Shown in pieces: positions 1 through 7,456 of a stretch of DNA of 64,000 nt (the stretch's first letter is position 1; every line of letters begins with the position of its first letter). The notes under the pieces are model-generated. The model was not told where the DNA came from. It ran no database searches and saw nothing but the letters and a program-made list of their open reading frames with translations. The stretch is from JBFMFR01 sp040752025. GTDB lineage: Bacteria; Chloroflexota; Anaerolineae; Anaerolineales; UBA4823. Location of the stretch: assembly GCA_040752025.1 (NCBI GenBank), contig JBFMFR010000040.1:1-64000 (forward strand), written 5' to 3'. A program made the position numbers and the translations under genes.

Positions 1-110
1 GCATCTATCGCCGCTTGAGCAAAGATTATGAAGGTTTGGTAACTTCGAGCGAAACCTTTATCTACATCTCGATGACCAGAATCATGCTCCGTAGATTGGC
101 CCGCTCATGA
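1..110 (+). mobile_element. IS5/IS4-type transposase, C-terminal end (cut by window edge)
   Basis: Reading from base 3, the sequence encodes about 35 residues beginning IYRRLSKDYEGL and containing FIYISMTRIMLRRLA, then a TGA at 108-110. This is the typical C-terminal tail of IS5-group DDE transposases (YRRLxKDYE...FIYIAMxRxMLRRLA). The start lies outside the window, so it cannot be told whether the element is intact. The bases just after the stop probably contain the right inverted repeat, but the left end is not available for comparison. It places a mobile element immediately next to the dsr island. Confidence 0.75.
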
Positions 111-470
111 CTTTTCAGACAGGTTCTAAGACTTTCCTTAGATCAGAATTGGATTAGTCTTACTGCTTTAGGTCGTGAAATTCTATACAATAGTTAAGAA
201 CAGCCGTGCACAGCAAGCTGCCCAAGCTTGTCGAAGCACATGTACGCCCCCCAGTGATACTGAGGCGAGTCGCGCCGTAGTGAAACCTGCAGTATCGACC
301 GAGAAAACAAGGAGGTGCCGCCGGGAAAGTCTGTGAAGATCAGTTAGCCCTTTGAAGAAAGATCGTAAATGCAAATTGTTCCTTTCAAACTTTGTTATTC
401 ACCAATGCGGGTTATCCGTCCAACAAGCAGATGATCCGCCCCACAGATTCTCTAGTAAGGAGAAATTGCC
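111..470. other. Intergenic region between IS end and dsr island
   Basis: No convincing gene is seen. The stretch probably includes the remaining right end of the insertion sequence. Around 220-245 it holds CCCAAGCTTGTCGAAG, the reverse complement of a CTTCGACAAGCTTGGG-like sequence common as an interspersed intergenic repeat in bacteria. A weak promoter-like pair (TTACTG at 160-165, TATACA at 184-189, 18-nt spacer) could drive the genes at 471 and 591, but this is low confidence. Confidence 0.35.
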
Positions 471-572
471 GTGAAGAAAATAAATGAAGACTGGCTCGCC
501 ACGATTTTGGCCTTCGTGCTGATGTTGCTGGCCATCATCGGCCTGATCAACCCCGCGTGGGTGAAATTCTAG
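471..572 (+). CDS. 33-residue single-pass membrane peptide upstream of YeiH
   Basis: A GTG-started frame with a good ribosome-binding site (AAGGAG at 458-463) encodes 33 residues. It has a charged start (MKKINEDW), one hydrophobic helix (about residues 9-26) and a short polar end (NPAWVKF). It stops 18 nt before the YeiH-family gene and is surely co-transcribed with it. Many longer YeiH-family proteins begin with a kKEDWwA-type segment leading into an extra helix, so this peptide may be that segment encoded separately. That reading is inference. The gene is too short for automatic callers. Confidence 0.6.
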   Translation: MKKINEDWLATILAFVLMLLAIIGLINPAWVKF

Positions 573-590
573 GAATAGGAGAACGAAAAA

Positions 591-1685
591 ATGGCTACAT
601 CTAAAGTCTCCAAACAGAGCGCATCACCCGATTACGTTGGGTTTATCATCGGCCTGGTGATCGTTGTCGTGCTGGCCTTTGTGGCCCGCTGGCTGAAGGG
701 GTTGGTCTATGGCGCCAGCCTGCCGTTTGGCATTCCAGGCAAGGTGCTGGAATTCCCGCTGTGGGCAGCGCTGGTCGGCCTGGTGGTCAATGGCATCCTT
801 AAGGCCGCCAATGTATACGAAAAAGTGAAATCCGGTTTCCGCACCGAGCTGTTCCTGAAGGTCGGCCTGGTGCTGCTGGGCGCAGGCATCAGCTTCAAGG
901 TGATTGTGACGGCGGCGTTTGGCGCCATCATCCAGGGCCTGATCATGGTCACCTGTGTGTACTTCTTCTCCTGGTGGCTGGGCGGCAAGTTTGGCCTGTC
1001 TGACTCGCTGCGGGCGGTGATGTCCACAGCGGTTTCGATCTGCGGCGTCTCGGCGGCCATCGCCGCGGCCGGCTCGGTGCTGGCGAAGAAGGAAGAGATC
1101 ACCTACATCACTGCCCTGGTGATTGTCACCGCCCTGCCGCTGATGGTGATCGCCCCCCTGCTGGCTGGGGCCATGAATATGCCCGAAGCGGTAGCCGGCG
1201 CCTGGTTCGGCGGCAACGTTGATACCACGGCAGCCGTGGTCGGCGCGGGCACGATCTATGGTAAACAGGCTCAAGAGATTGCCAGCATCGTCAAGCAGAC
1301 CCAGAACGCCCTGATCGGCGTGGTGGCTTTCCTGCTGGCGCTGTACTTCACCACCGTGGTGGAAGGCAAGAAAGAGAAACCCAGCGCGGCGATCATCTGG
1401 CAGCGCTTCCCCAAGTTTGTGTTGGGCTTCATCATCGCTTCGCTGCTGTTCACTTTCGGTGTCATCGTGAAGGATTCGGACGGCGCCAAGGCGATCGCCG
1501 GCTTGAAAGATTGGGCCTTCTGCCTGGCCTTCGTCTGCATGGGCCTGGAGCTCTCGGTGGGCGAATTCAAGAAGATGGGCTGGTCGCCGGTCATCGTCTA
1601 CCTGATCGTGACCGTCTTCAACACCCTGCTGGCCCTGGGCGTTTCCTGGGCAATCTTCGGCTGGCTGTTCCCGGCCTCCCTGTAG
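591..1685 (+). CDS. YeiH/UPF0324 family putative sulfate (sulfite) exporter
   Basis: This 364-residue membrane protein has about ten hydrophobic helices. It matches the YeiH/UPF0324 family (Cons_hypoth698), annotated as putative sulfate exporters. Family features visible are the KVGLVLLGAGISFK stretch (near 90-105), SICGVSAAIAAAG (near 148-160), and GGNVDTTAAVVGAG (near 208-221). The start has a purine-rich GGAGAAC leader and follows the 33-residue peptide by 18 nt. Its position before dsrA suggests movement of an inorganic sulfur anion or sulfide-related species linked to sulfite respiration, but the true substrate of this family is not settled. A terminator-like structure follows it, so it may be transcribed apart from dsrAB. 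Confidence 0.85.
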   Translation: MATSKVSKQSASPDYVGFIIGLVIVVVLAFVARWLKGLVYGASLPFGIPGKVLEFPLWAALVGLVVNGILKAANVYEKVKSGFRTELFLKVGLVLLGAGISFKVIVTAAFGAIIQGLIMVTCVYFFSWWLGGKFGLSDSLRAVMSTAVSICGVSAAIAAAGSVLAKKEEITYITALVIVTALPLMVIAPLLAGAMNMPEAVAGAWFGGNVDTTAAVVGAGTIYGKQAQEIASIVKQTQNALIGVVAFLLALYFTTVVEGKKEKPSAAIIWQRFPKFVLGFIIASLLFTFGVIVKDSDGAKAIAGLKDWAFCLAFVCMGLELSVGEFKKMGWSPVIVYLIVTVFNTLLALGVSWAIFGWLFPASL

Positions 1686-1744
1686 CTTTTCGGGGCAGGT
1701 TTCATCGTTCAGCACAGGCGAATCTTTAGATCGCTTTGTGGAGA

Positions 1745-1786
1745 GGCAACTCAATTCCATCGACGAACCCATCACGTCGAGTTGCC
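1745..1786. repeat. Inverted repeat after yeiH
   Basis: GGCAACTC at 1745-1752 is the perfect complement of GAGTTGCC ending at 1786. Inside it, CGACG and CGTCG can also pair. It forms a stem just downstream of the yeiH stop and upstream of the terminator-like structure. Confidence 0.55.
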
Positions 1787-1792
1787 AGAAGG

Positions 1793-1881
1793 GGGGAGGT
1801 GGTCAGCGGACGGAGAACGTCCGTCCAACACCGTGCCAGGGCTTAGAAATCGCCCCCGCACCCACCTCCCCTCCTTTTTTT
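1793..1881 (+). terminator. Probable long-loop terminator after yeiH
   Basis: GGGGAGGTGG (1793-1802) pairs perfectly with CCACCTCCCC (1862-1871), followed by TCC and a run of seven T (1875-1881). The about 60-nt loop itself carries a small hairpin (1807-1823). The strong stem plus T-run suggests intrinsic termination separating yeiH from dsrA. The long loop makes it less certain than a classical terminator. Confidence 0.5.
1807..1823 (+). repeat. 17-nt GAA-loop hairpin, copy A
   Basis: CGGACG-GAGAA-CGTCCG: a perfect 6-bp stem with the five-base loop GAGAA. It is one of a family of hairpins in this window whose stems vary in a compensated way while the loop ends in GAA. Confidence 0.7.
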
Positions 1882-1889
1882 GACCCCAA

Positions 1890-1921
1890 CGGGAGCCCCA
1901 TAGAACGGGAGCCCCATAGAA
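1890..1921. repeat. Two tandem 16-nt direct repeats
   Basis: CGGGAGCCCCATAGAA occurs twice head to tail (1890-1905 and 1906-1921) and a third copy begins with CGGGG at 1922. It lies between the terminator and the dsrA leader. No function can be assigned; two units are far too few for a CRISPR array. Confidence 0.7.
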
Positions 1922-1980
1922 CGGGGGGCACAAAGCGCAAGATAGAACATTTGCAATGGATGGGCGTGAACCATCCCCAA

Positions 1981-2001
1981 CACGGACAAAGAATGTCCGT
2001 G
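1981..2001 (+). repeat. GAA-loop hairpin, copy B, in the dsrA leader
   Basis: CACGGACA-AAGAA-TGTCCGTG: an 8-bp stem with loop AAGAA, ending 17 nt before the dsrA start codon and just before its ribosome-binding site. Compared with copy A, the closing base pair is A-T rather than G-C, a compensated change. Its position could influence dsrA translation. A related stem GGATGG/CCATCC with a seven-base loop ending GAA lies at about 1957-1975. Confidence 0.65.
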
Positions 2002-2018
2002 CGAGTTTGGAGGTAGTT

Positions 2019-3203
2019 ATGTCAGATTCAGAGACCCCAATGCTTGATGAGCTTCAAAACGGTCCCTGGCCGAGCTTCGTCACCGAAATTAAACGCGCAG
2101 CCGAGAAAAAAGAATCTGCGCACGACCTGCTGCGCCAGTTGGAGCGCTCCTACAACGAACGCATCGGCCACTGGAAACACGGCGGCATCGTCGGCGTGCG
2201 CGGCTACGGCGGTGGCGTGATCGGGCGCTACTCCGACCTACCGGAGGAATTCCCGGCAATAGCAGAATTCCACACCTTCCGGGTCAACATGCCCTCGGGT
2301 TGGTTCTACACCACCGATAAGCTACGCCAGTTGTGCGATGTGTGGGACAAACGTGGCAGCGGCCTGACCAATATGCACGGCGCCACCGGCGACATCATCC
2401 TGCTGGGCGCGCCCACCGAGGAACTACAGCCCTGCTTCGATGATCTGGCCGAGATCGGTTTCGACCTGGGTGGCTCGGGCAGCGATATGCGCACCCCAAG
2501 CGCCTGTGTGGGCCCCGGGCGCTGCGAATACGCCTGCCTCGACACCCTGGAACTGCTCTACAGCGTCACTATGGAATTCCAGGATGAACTGCACCGGCCC
2601 ATGTTCCCTTACAAATCCAAGATCAAGATCTCCGGCTGCCCGAACGACTGTGTGGCGGCCGTAGCTCGCTCGGATATCTCCGTGGTTGGCACCTGGCGCG
2701 ACAAGATCCAGGTCGACCCGGCCGAAGTGGCGAATTACGCTGCGAATGGACTCGATATCCAGGCTGAGGTGATCAACCTGTGCCCCACCGGCTGCATGGC
2801 CTGGGATGCATCCAATAAGACCCTGACCATCGATAACGGTGAATGCAACCGCTGCATGCACTGCATCAACATCTTGCCCAAGGCCCTGCGCCCCGGCAAA
2901 GAGCGCGGCGCCACGATCCTGGTGGGTGGGAAAGCCCCCATCGTGCATGGCGCGCTGCTCTCCTGGGTGATCATCCCCTTCATGAAGATGGAGCCGCCCT
3001 TCGATGAGTTCAAAGAACTGGTGCGCAATATCTGGGAGTGGTGGGATGAGAACGGCAAGATGCGCGAGCGCCTGGGCGAGTTGATCAACCGGCTGGGGAT
3101 GCGCGCCTTCTTGAAAGCTGTTGGCTTGCCACCCGTGCCACAGATGATCCACCAACCGCGCGCCAATCCCTATTACTTCTGGGATCCTGAGGAGGTGAAG
3201 TAA
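2019..3203 (+). CDS. dsrA: Dissimilatory sulfite reductase alpha subunit
   Basis: DsrA pairs with DsrB in the cytoplasmic alpha2beta2 enzyme that reduces sulfite, carrying sulfur to DsrC. The start is ATG 2019, preceded by GGAGGT at about 2009-2014; an upstream in-frame ATG at 1956 has no such site. The protein is 394 residues, slightly short for DsrA. The sirohaem/[4Fe-4S] ligands are visible as C163-x5-C169, with C173, and C207-x3-C211 (GCPNDC). The inserted ferredoxin-like domain shows CPTGC (255-259) and CNRCMHC (276-282). The stop overlaps the dsrB start (TAATG). Presence of DsrD nearby and absence of DsrEFH point to the reductive type. No clear promoter is seen directly upstream; the leader carries a hairpin repeat. 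Confidence 0.97.
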   Translation: MSDSETPMLDELQNGPWPSFVTEIKRAAEKKESAHDLLRQLERSYNERIGHWKHGGIVGVRGYGGGVIGRYSDLPEEFPAIAEFHTFRVNMPSGWFYTTDKLRQLCDVWDKRGSGLTNMHGATGDIILLGAPTEELQPCFDDLAEIGFDLGGSGSDMRTPSACVGPGRCEYACLDTLELLYSVTMEFQDELHRPMFPYKSKIKISGCPNDCVAAVARSDISVVGTWRDKIQVDPAEVANYAANGLDIQAEVINLCPTGCMAWDASNKTLTIDNGECNRCMHCINILPKALRPGKERGATILVGGKAPIVHGALLSWVIIPFMKMEPPFDEFKELVRNIWEWWDENGKMRERLGELINRLGMRAFLKAVGLPPVPQMIHQPRANPYYFWDPEEVK

Positions 3204-4261
3204 TGTCACGCACAGATTTTGGCCCTCCCTATTTTCGGGATATGCTTCCTCCCATAATCCAAAAGAATTATGGACAATGGAAATACCACGAACGCGTCAA
3301 GCCTGGTGTGCTCAAGCACGTGGCCGAGTCCGGTGACGCCCTGTACACCGTGCGTGTGGGCTCCGGGCGCCTGGTGAGCACCGACTGGATCCGTGACATT
3401 TGCCAGATCGCCGACCAGTTCTGCGATGGGCACCTGCGCTTCACCAGCCGGCATAACCTGGAATTCCTGGTCTCCGACGAAGCCAAGGTCGAGCCGCTGA
3501 TCGCCCACCTCAAAGAGAAGGGCTTTGCCATCGGCGGCACCGGTCATGCCATCAGCAACCCGGTGCACACCCAGGGCTGGATCCACTGCCACACGCCTGC
3601 CACGGATGCCTCAGGCATCGTCAAGTCCGTGATGGACGATCTCTACGAGTATTTCACCGAGTGGAAGCTGCCGGCCTACTGCCGCATCTCGCTGGCCTGT
3701 TGCTTGAACATGTGCGGGGCGGTACACTGTTCGGATATCGCCATCCTGGGCATCCACCGCAAACCACCGCACATCGAACACGACACAGTACGCGCCAAGT
3801 GCGAAATCCCCAACGTGATCGCGGCCTGTCCCACAGGGGCCATCCGGCCAGATCCTAAGAACAAGACGCTGATCGTAAACGAAGACAAGTGCATGTACTG
3901 CGGCAACTGCTATACCATGTGCCCAGGCATGCCGCTGGCTGATCCGATTGGCGACGGTGTGTCGATCTGGGTGGGCGGCAAGATCTCCAGCGCCCGCACT
4001 CCACCAAAGTTCTCCCGCCTGGTGATCCCGTTCCTGCCGAATAATCCGCCGCGTTGGCCCGAAGTAACTGGCGCGGTCAGAAACATCGTGGAAACCTGGG
4101 CAAAACACGCCCACAAGCACGAGCGCATGGGCGAATGGATCGACCGTGTGGGTTGGGAACGCTTCTTCGATTTGACAGGCATCCCCTTCAGCGTGCAACT
4201 GATCGATGACTTCACATTGGCGCCGGATACTTATCGATCGACACCCACATTCAAGTGGTAA
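3203..4261 (+). CDS. dsrB: Dissimilatory sulfite reductase beta subunit
   Basis: DsrB is the partner of DsrA; its sirohaem is usually the catalytically active one. The protein is 352 residues, normal for the family, and its ATG overlaps the dsrA stop by one base, so the two are translationally coupled. The sirohaem-cluster region CCLNMCG (166-172) followed by HCSDIAILG is typical. The ferredoxin domain has CPTGAI (209-214) and CMYCGNC..C (230, 233, 236, 240), a complete [4Fe-4S] ligand set. A hairpin-rich 56-nt spacer separates it from dsrD. Confidence 0.97.
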   Translation: MSRTDFGPPYFRDMLPPIIQKNYGQWKYHERVKPGVLKHVAESGDALYTVRVGSGRLVSTDWIRDICQIADQFCDGHLRFTSRHNLEFLVSDEAKVEPLIAHLKEKGFAIGGTGHAISNPVHTQGWIHCHTPATDASGIVKSVMDDLYEYFTEWKLPAYCRISLACCLNMCGAVHCSDIAILGIHRKPPHIEHDTVRAKCEIPNVIAACPTGAIRPDPKNKTLIVNEDKCMYCGNCYTMCPGMPLADPIGDGVSIWVGGKISSARTPPKFSRLVIPFLPNNPPRWPEVTGAVRNIVETWAKHAHKHERMGEWIDRVGWERFFDLTGIPFSVQLIDDFTLAPDTYRSTPTFKW

Positions 4262-4278
4262 TACGGTCAACGTCCGTG

Positions 4279-4295
4279 TGGACGGGGAACGTCTA
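4279..4295 (+). repeat. GAA-loop hairpin, copy C, in the dsrB-dsrD spacer
   Basis: TGGACG-GGGAA-CGTCTA: a 6-bp stem with one G-T pair and loop GGGAA, ending 23 nt before the dsrD start. An overlapping alternative hairpin, CGTCC-GTGT-GGACG (4271-4284), can form with the same bases. Confidence 0.6.
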
Positions 4296-4317
4296 GACGT
4301 CCAATGGAGGTGTTGGA

Positions 4318-4527
4318 ATGGCAGATGAAGTAACCGAAGAACTGAAAACACAAATTTTCGAGTTCTTCAAGCAGAAAAACAAGATGTTGACCAGTCGAGA
4401 CGTGGCTAATGGCCTTGGCCTGGACCATCGCCTGACTAAAAAAGCGCTGACCGAACTGGTCAATGAAGGCACGCTGGAATTCACGTCCTTCGGCGGAGCT
4501 ACTTTTATCAAAATCCCTGAAGGATAG
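4318..4527 (+). CDS. dsrD: DsrD, allosteric activator of DsrAB
   Basis: This 69-residue protein has the winged-helix fold sequence of DsrD (MADEVTEELKTQIFEFF at the start, LTSRDVANGLGLD, a C-terminal GGATFIKIPEG). DsrD is found almost only in organisms that use Dsr reductively and is known to activate DsrAB. A strong ribosome-binding site (GGAGG at 4306-4310) precedes the ATG. It sits between dsrB and dsrC, one of the usual arrangements. It is the main evidence here that the pathway runs as sulfite reduction. Confidence 0.93.
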   Translation: MADEVTEELKTQIFEFFKQKNKMLTSRDVANGLGLDHRLTKKALTELVNEGTLEFTSFGGATFIKIPEG

Positions 4528-4530
4528 TGA

Positions 4531-4556
4531 CGGAACGGCTTCGCTTAGAAGTTCCG
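4531..4556 (+). repeat. Hairpin related to the GAA-loop family, dsrD-dsrC spacer
   Basis: CGGAAC (4531-4536) pairs with GTTCCG (4551-4556) around a 14-base loop ending AGAA. The stem is identical to that of the copies at 13.4 kb but the loop is longer. A second small inverted repeat GCGG-AA-CCGC follows at about 4564-4573. Confidence 0.5.
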
Positions 4557-4625
4557 AAGGTATGCGGAACCGCAAATCCTTGCAGGCAAACGGTTTCGTG
4601 CGAAAATCAAAGAACGGAGGTAGAT

Positions 4626-4943
4626 ATGGCATATATCGATGTGGCTGGAAAGCAAATCGAGGTTGATGAGGATGGGTTTATCCAGGAACCTGATACCTGG
4701 AGTGAAGACCTGGCGTTGGCATTGGCTAACCTGGAAGAGGTGCCAGAACTGACCGAGGATCACTGGAAAGTGGTGAACTACCTGCGGGGATATTACGCGC
4801 AGTTCGGGATCGCCCCCATGATCCGCAAGTTGTGCAAAGATACCGGCTTCCAGCTCAAATACATCTACGAGCTGTTCCCCAGCGGGCCAGCAAAAGGCGC
4901 CTGCAAGATCGCTGGGCTGCCAAAACCGACCGGGTGCGTTTAA
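4626..4943 (+). CDS. dsrC: DsrC, sulfur-carrier protein / DsrAB co-substrate
   Basis: DsrC receives sulfur from DsrAB as a trisulfide between two C-terminal cysteines, which DsrMKJOP-type complexes then reduce. The protein is 105 residues from ATG 4626, chosen because GGAGGT lies directly upstream and the family starts this way; a longer frame from 4527 has no site. The flexible arm ends CKIAGLPKPTGCV with both redox cysteines ten residues apart (Cys93 and the penultimate Cys104), so it is a true DsrC and not a TusE or RspA homologue. An HTH-like core (WKVVNYLRGYY, IRKLCKDTG) is intact. It is followed by a 255-nt structured spacer before dsrM. Confidence 0.97.
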   Translation: MAYIDVAGKQIEVDEDGFIQEPDTWSEDLALALANLEEVPELTEDHWKVVNYLRGYYAQFGIAPMIRKLCKDTGFQLKYIYELFPSGPAKGACKIAGLPKPTGCV

Positions 4944-4958
4944 CCGACCGATCGGAAC

Positions 4959-5113
4959 AGGGGCACTGTGGACGATCCTCGTCCGGCGCGCTTTGCCCCT
5001 ATGGCGAACATTACCACCTGAGGAGCGGGATACCCAGAACGCTTTCAGCGTTGCTGAAAGTGTAATGTGCGGGTGACCACCTATGCCCCACGCCTGGAAC
5101 GCCCGCTCCTCAG
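4959..5113 (+). promoter_or_regulatory. Structured spacer between dsrC and dsrM
   Basis: Three nested or successive inverted repeats fill this non-coding stretch. AGGGGCA/TGCCCCT (4959-4965, 4994-5000) encloses GGACGA-TCC-TCGTCC (4970-4984). ACGCTTTCAGC-GTT-GCTGAAAGTGT is a near-perfect 11-bp hairpin (5039-5063). CTGAGGAGCGGG (5018-5029) pairs perfectly over 12 bp with CCCGCTCCTCAG (5102-5113) around it. There is no T-run. It could act as a processing or partial-termination element keeping dsrABDC levels above dsrMK; that is inference. Confidence 0.55.
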
Positions 5114-5198
5114 CTTGCAGAAGCACTTACAGCCAGCGGCACGATCAACCTGGCAGAGGTGTCCGGCCTGGCTCAACATAGCAGAGGAAACCAGTTAT

Positions 5199-5957
5199 AT
5201 GGACGTTTCTACTGTACTTTGGACGCTGCTCTCATTATTTTTCATTGGATTATCCTATTTTGCGGCGATCGCCTTTATCGCCGGGCTGATCTGGCGACTG
5301 GTAGGCTACCTGCGCACTCCCATGCCCTGGCCCACCGTAACCACCCCTGCCCCTGAAACGGAAACCGGAGCAGTAGGGCGCGTGATCGGTGATGTGTTGT
5401 TCTTCCCCAACCTGTTCAAAGCCGACAAGTGGCTGTGGGGAGGCGCCTGGGTATTCCACGTTGCCCTGGCAGCCATCTTGTTCCGCCACCTGCGCTACTT
5501 CACCTATCCAGTACCATCGCTGGTGCTCAACATGGAGACCGTGGCCTTGTTCTTCGGCTACCTGTTCGGCCTGGCGATCATTTACCTGTTCTGGCGCCGC
5601 CTGGCTCTGCCGCGCACGTTATACATTTCCAATGTGCCAGACTACTTTGCCCTGGTGCTTTTAGGCCTGATCGCCGGCACAGGAATCACGGTCAGTTATT
5701 GGATGCACGTGTATATCCTGGATGTCAAAGCCTTCATCCTGGGCCTGATGACCCTACACCCCGTACCACCGCCGCAGCATCCGTTGTTCCTGCTGCACCT
5801 TTTCCTGGTGTTGGTGCTGATGCTGTATTTCCCCTTCAGCAAACTGCTGCACGCCGGGGGTATTTTCTTCAGCCCAACCCAACACCAGCCCTATCAAATC
5901 CAGAAGCCCGGAAAACGCTATGCCAATCCGTGGGACCCGACGTATCGAAAAAATTAG
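5199..5957 (+). CDS. dsrM: DsrM, membrane cytochrome b subunit (NarI-like)
   Basis: DsrM is the quinone-reacting haem b subunit that passes electrons to DsrK for DsrC-trisulfide reduction. ATG 5199 is preferred over the in-frame start at 5067 because an AGAGGAAA site precedes it and the upstream residues are non-membrane and unlike the family. The 252-residue product has about six hydrophobic helices. Candidate haem histidines lie in VFHVALAAILFRHLRYF (about 87-103), SYWMHVY and LLHLFLV. It is shorter than many DsrM proteins (about 330) and close to nitrate reductase gamma length. dsrK follows after 31 nt. Confidence 0.9.
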   Translation: MDVSTVLWTLLSLFFIGLSYFAAIAFIAGLIWRLVGYLRTPMPWPTVTTPAPETETGAVGRVIGDVLFFPNLFKADKWLWGGAWVFHVALAAILFRHLRYFTYPVPSLVLNMETVALFFGYLFGLAIIYLFWRRLALPRTLYISNVPDYFALVLLGLIAGTGITVSYWMHVYILDVKAFILGLMTLHPVPPPQHPLFLLHLFLVLVLMLYFPFSKLLHAGGIFFSPTQHQPYQIQKPGKRYANPWDPTYRKN

Positions 5958-5983
5958 AGGTTAGAAGTTAGAGATTACAAGGA
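5954..5983 (+). repeat. TTAGAAG-type spacer repeat before dsrK
   Basis: ATTAGAGGTTAGAAGTTAGA and following bases form a degenerate 7-nt repeat (about GTTAGAA). The same low-complexity pattern recurs in other spacers of this operon (7760-7789, 8691-8739, 11896-11931). Confidence 0.6.
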
Positions 5984-5988
5984 AGCTT

Positions 5989-7437
5989 ATGGCGAAATTC
6001 GATCAAACTCCCATCCTCAAAGACCCTGCTAAAGAAGGTGTTCTGCCAGCGCCCGAACTGCGCGAACACGCCACGGCCGATGTGCGCTGCTGGCCCAGCA
6101 AACCCAAGGATACCCGCGCTATCGATCTGCCCACTGAACGCGTACCCGATTGGCAAGAAAAAGGCATCGCCAAGTTCGCCGAGCTGCTGGATAAGAACCA
6201 GGCGCTGCGCGTCTTCATGGACATCTGTGTGCGCTGTGGCGCGTGCACAGACAAATGCCAATTTTACCTGGGCACCGGCGACCCGCAGAATTTCCCGGTG
6301 GCGCGCGCCGAGCTGATGCGCAAAGTGTACCGGCGTTATTTCACCCCAGCCGGACAGCTTTTCCCGGAGCTGAACGACGCAGCCGATTTCGACGAGGCCA
6401 TGCTGGAAAAATGGTACACCTATTTTTACCAGTGCTCGGAGTGCCGGCGCTGCTCGGTGTTCTGCCCGTATGGGATCGACACCGCTGAAATTACCATTGC
6501 GGCGCGCGAAATTATGTCTTCGATTGGCGTTTCGACCAAGTACGTTACCGAGGTTGTCGCCAAAGTGTACGAGACTGGCAATAACCTGGGCATCCCTCCG
6601 GCGGCCTGGATCGATAACTGCCAGTTCCTGGAGGATGAAATGGAAGAGGAAACCGGCAAGCCCATTCGCTTCCCGGTGGATGAATATGGCGCTGACATCC
6701 TGCTGGTACCCCCTTCTGCCGACAATTTCGCCAACGTGGATACCATGATCGGCTACGGGAAACTGTTCTACGCCCTGGGGTTGAGCTGGACCACCAGCAC
6801 CTATTGCGACGAGGGCGGCAACTTCGGCCTATTCTTGAACTACAACAACCTAAAAAAGGTCAATAACCGTATTCTCGACGCGGCGCGCATGCTGAATGTT
6901 AAAACGATTATCTGGGGTGAGTGCGGGCATGCCTGGCGCGGGGCGATTCTAACTCCCACCCTGAGCGGGCCAATGGATATGTTTGACCCGCCCTACCCCT
7001 ACCACATCAGCCAGTTCATCGTCGATATCCTGCGCAAAGGCGCCCTGAATGGGCGGATCGATAAAGAAGCGAACGACCAATACCTGGTCACTTATCACGA
7101 CCCATGCAACCCGGCACGCGCCGGGCAATTGATCGATGAACCACGCGAGATCTTGCGAGCCTGCTGCAACCACTTCGTCGAGATGCCTGCCGGGACCATC
7201 CGAGAGAAAACCTACTGCTGCGGAGCCGGCGGCGGCTTGCTCACCGACGAGTTGATGTCCATCCGTATGGCAGGCGGCAAGCCGCGCGCCATGGCGGTCA
7301 AGCACGTCAAAGCCAACTTCCTGGCAACCATCTGCGCCATTTGCAAAGCCAACCTGCCAGAATTGATGAAATACTGGGAAGTGCCGGCTGAGGTGGGCGG
7401 CGTGATCCAACTCTTAGGCAATGCCTTGAAGCTTTAG
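5989..7437 (+). CDS. dsrK: DsrK, HdrD-like iron-sulfur subunit
   Basis: DsrK is the cytoplasmic catalytic subunit thought to reduce the DsrC trisulfide using a noncubane [4Fe-4S] centre. The 482-residue protein has two ferredoxin motifs (CVRCGACTDKC near 82-92, CSECRRCSVFCP near 149-160). Its C-terminal half is HdrD/DsrK-like, with CGHAWRG, HDPCNPARAG, a YCCGAGGG motif and CAICKAN. Length and order match DsrK. It follows dsrM directly and precedes dsrJ by 19 nt. Confidence 0.93.
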   Translation: MAKFDQTPILKDPAKEGVLPAPELREHATADVRCWPSKPKDTRAIDLPTERVPDWQEKGIAKFAELLDKNQALRVFMDICVRCGACTDKCQFYLGTGDPQNFPVARAELMRKVYRRYFTPAGQLFPELNDAADFDEAMLEKWYTYFYQCSECRRCSVFCPYGIDTAEITIAAREIMSSIGVSTKYVTEVVAKVYETGNNLGIPPAAWIDNCQFLEDEMEEETGKPIRFPVDEYGADILLVPPSADNFANVDTMIGYGKLFYALGLSWTTSTYCDEGGNFGLFLNYNNLKKVNNRILDAARMLNVKTIIWGECGHAWRGAILTPTLSGPMDMFDPPYPYHISQFIVDILRKGALNGRIDKEANDQYLVTYHDPCNPARAGQLIDEPREILRACCNHFVEMPAGTIREKTYCCGAGGGLLTDELMSIRMAGGKPRAMAVKHVKANFLATICAICKANLPELMKYWEVPAEVGGVIQLLGNALKL

Positions 7438-7456
7438 TATACGGAGGCAGTGAAGT

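Noticed and set aside
183..374. 63-residue minus-strand frame near the left edge
   Set aside because: No ribosome-binding site or recognisable domain; it lies in repeat-like intergenic DNA.
624..1775. 383-residue minus-strand open frame over yeiH
   Set aside because: It is the antisense of a clear membrane transporter; the product is rich in His/Gln/Asp with no domain, typical of a shadow frame in GC-rich DNA.
1890..1930. Direct repeats as a possible CRISPR array
   Set aside because: Units are head to tail without spacers and only two are complete; no cas genes are in the window.
5067..5198. Longer DsrM with a 44-residue N-terminal extension
   Set aside because: The extension overlaps the inverted repeats, is not hydrophobic, and has no ribosome-binding site; ATG 5199 fits the family better.
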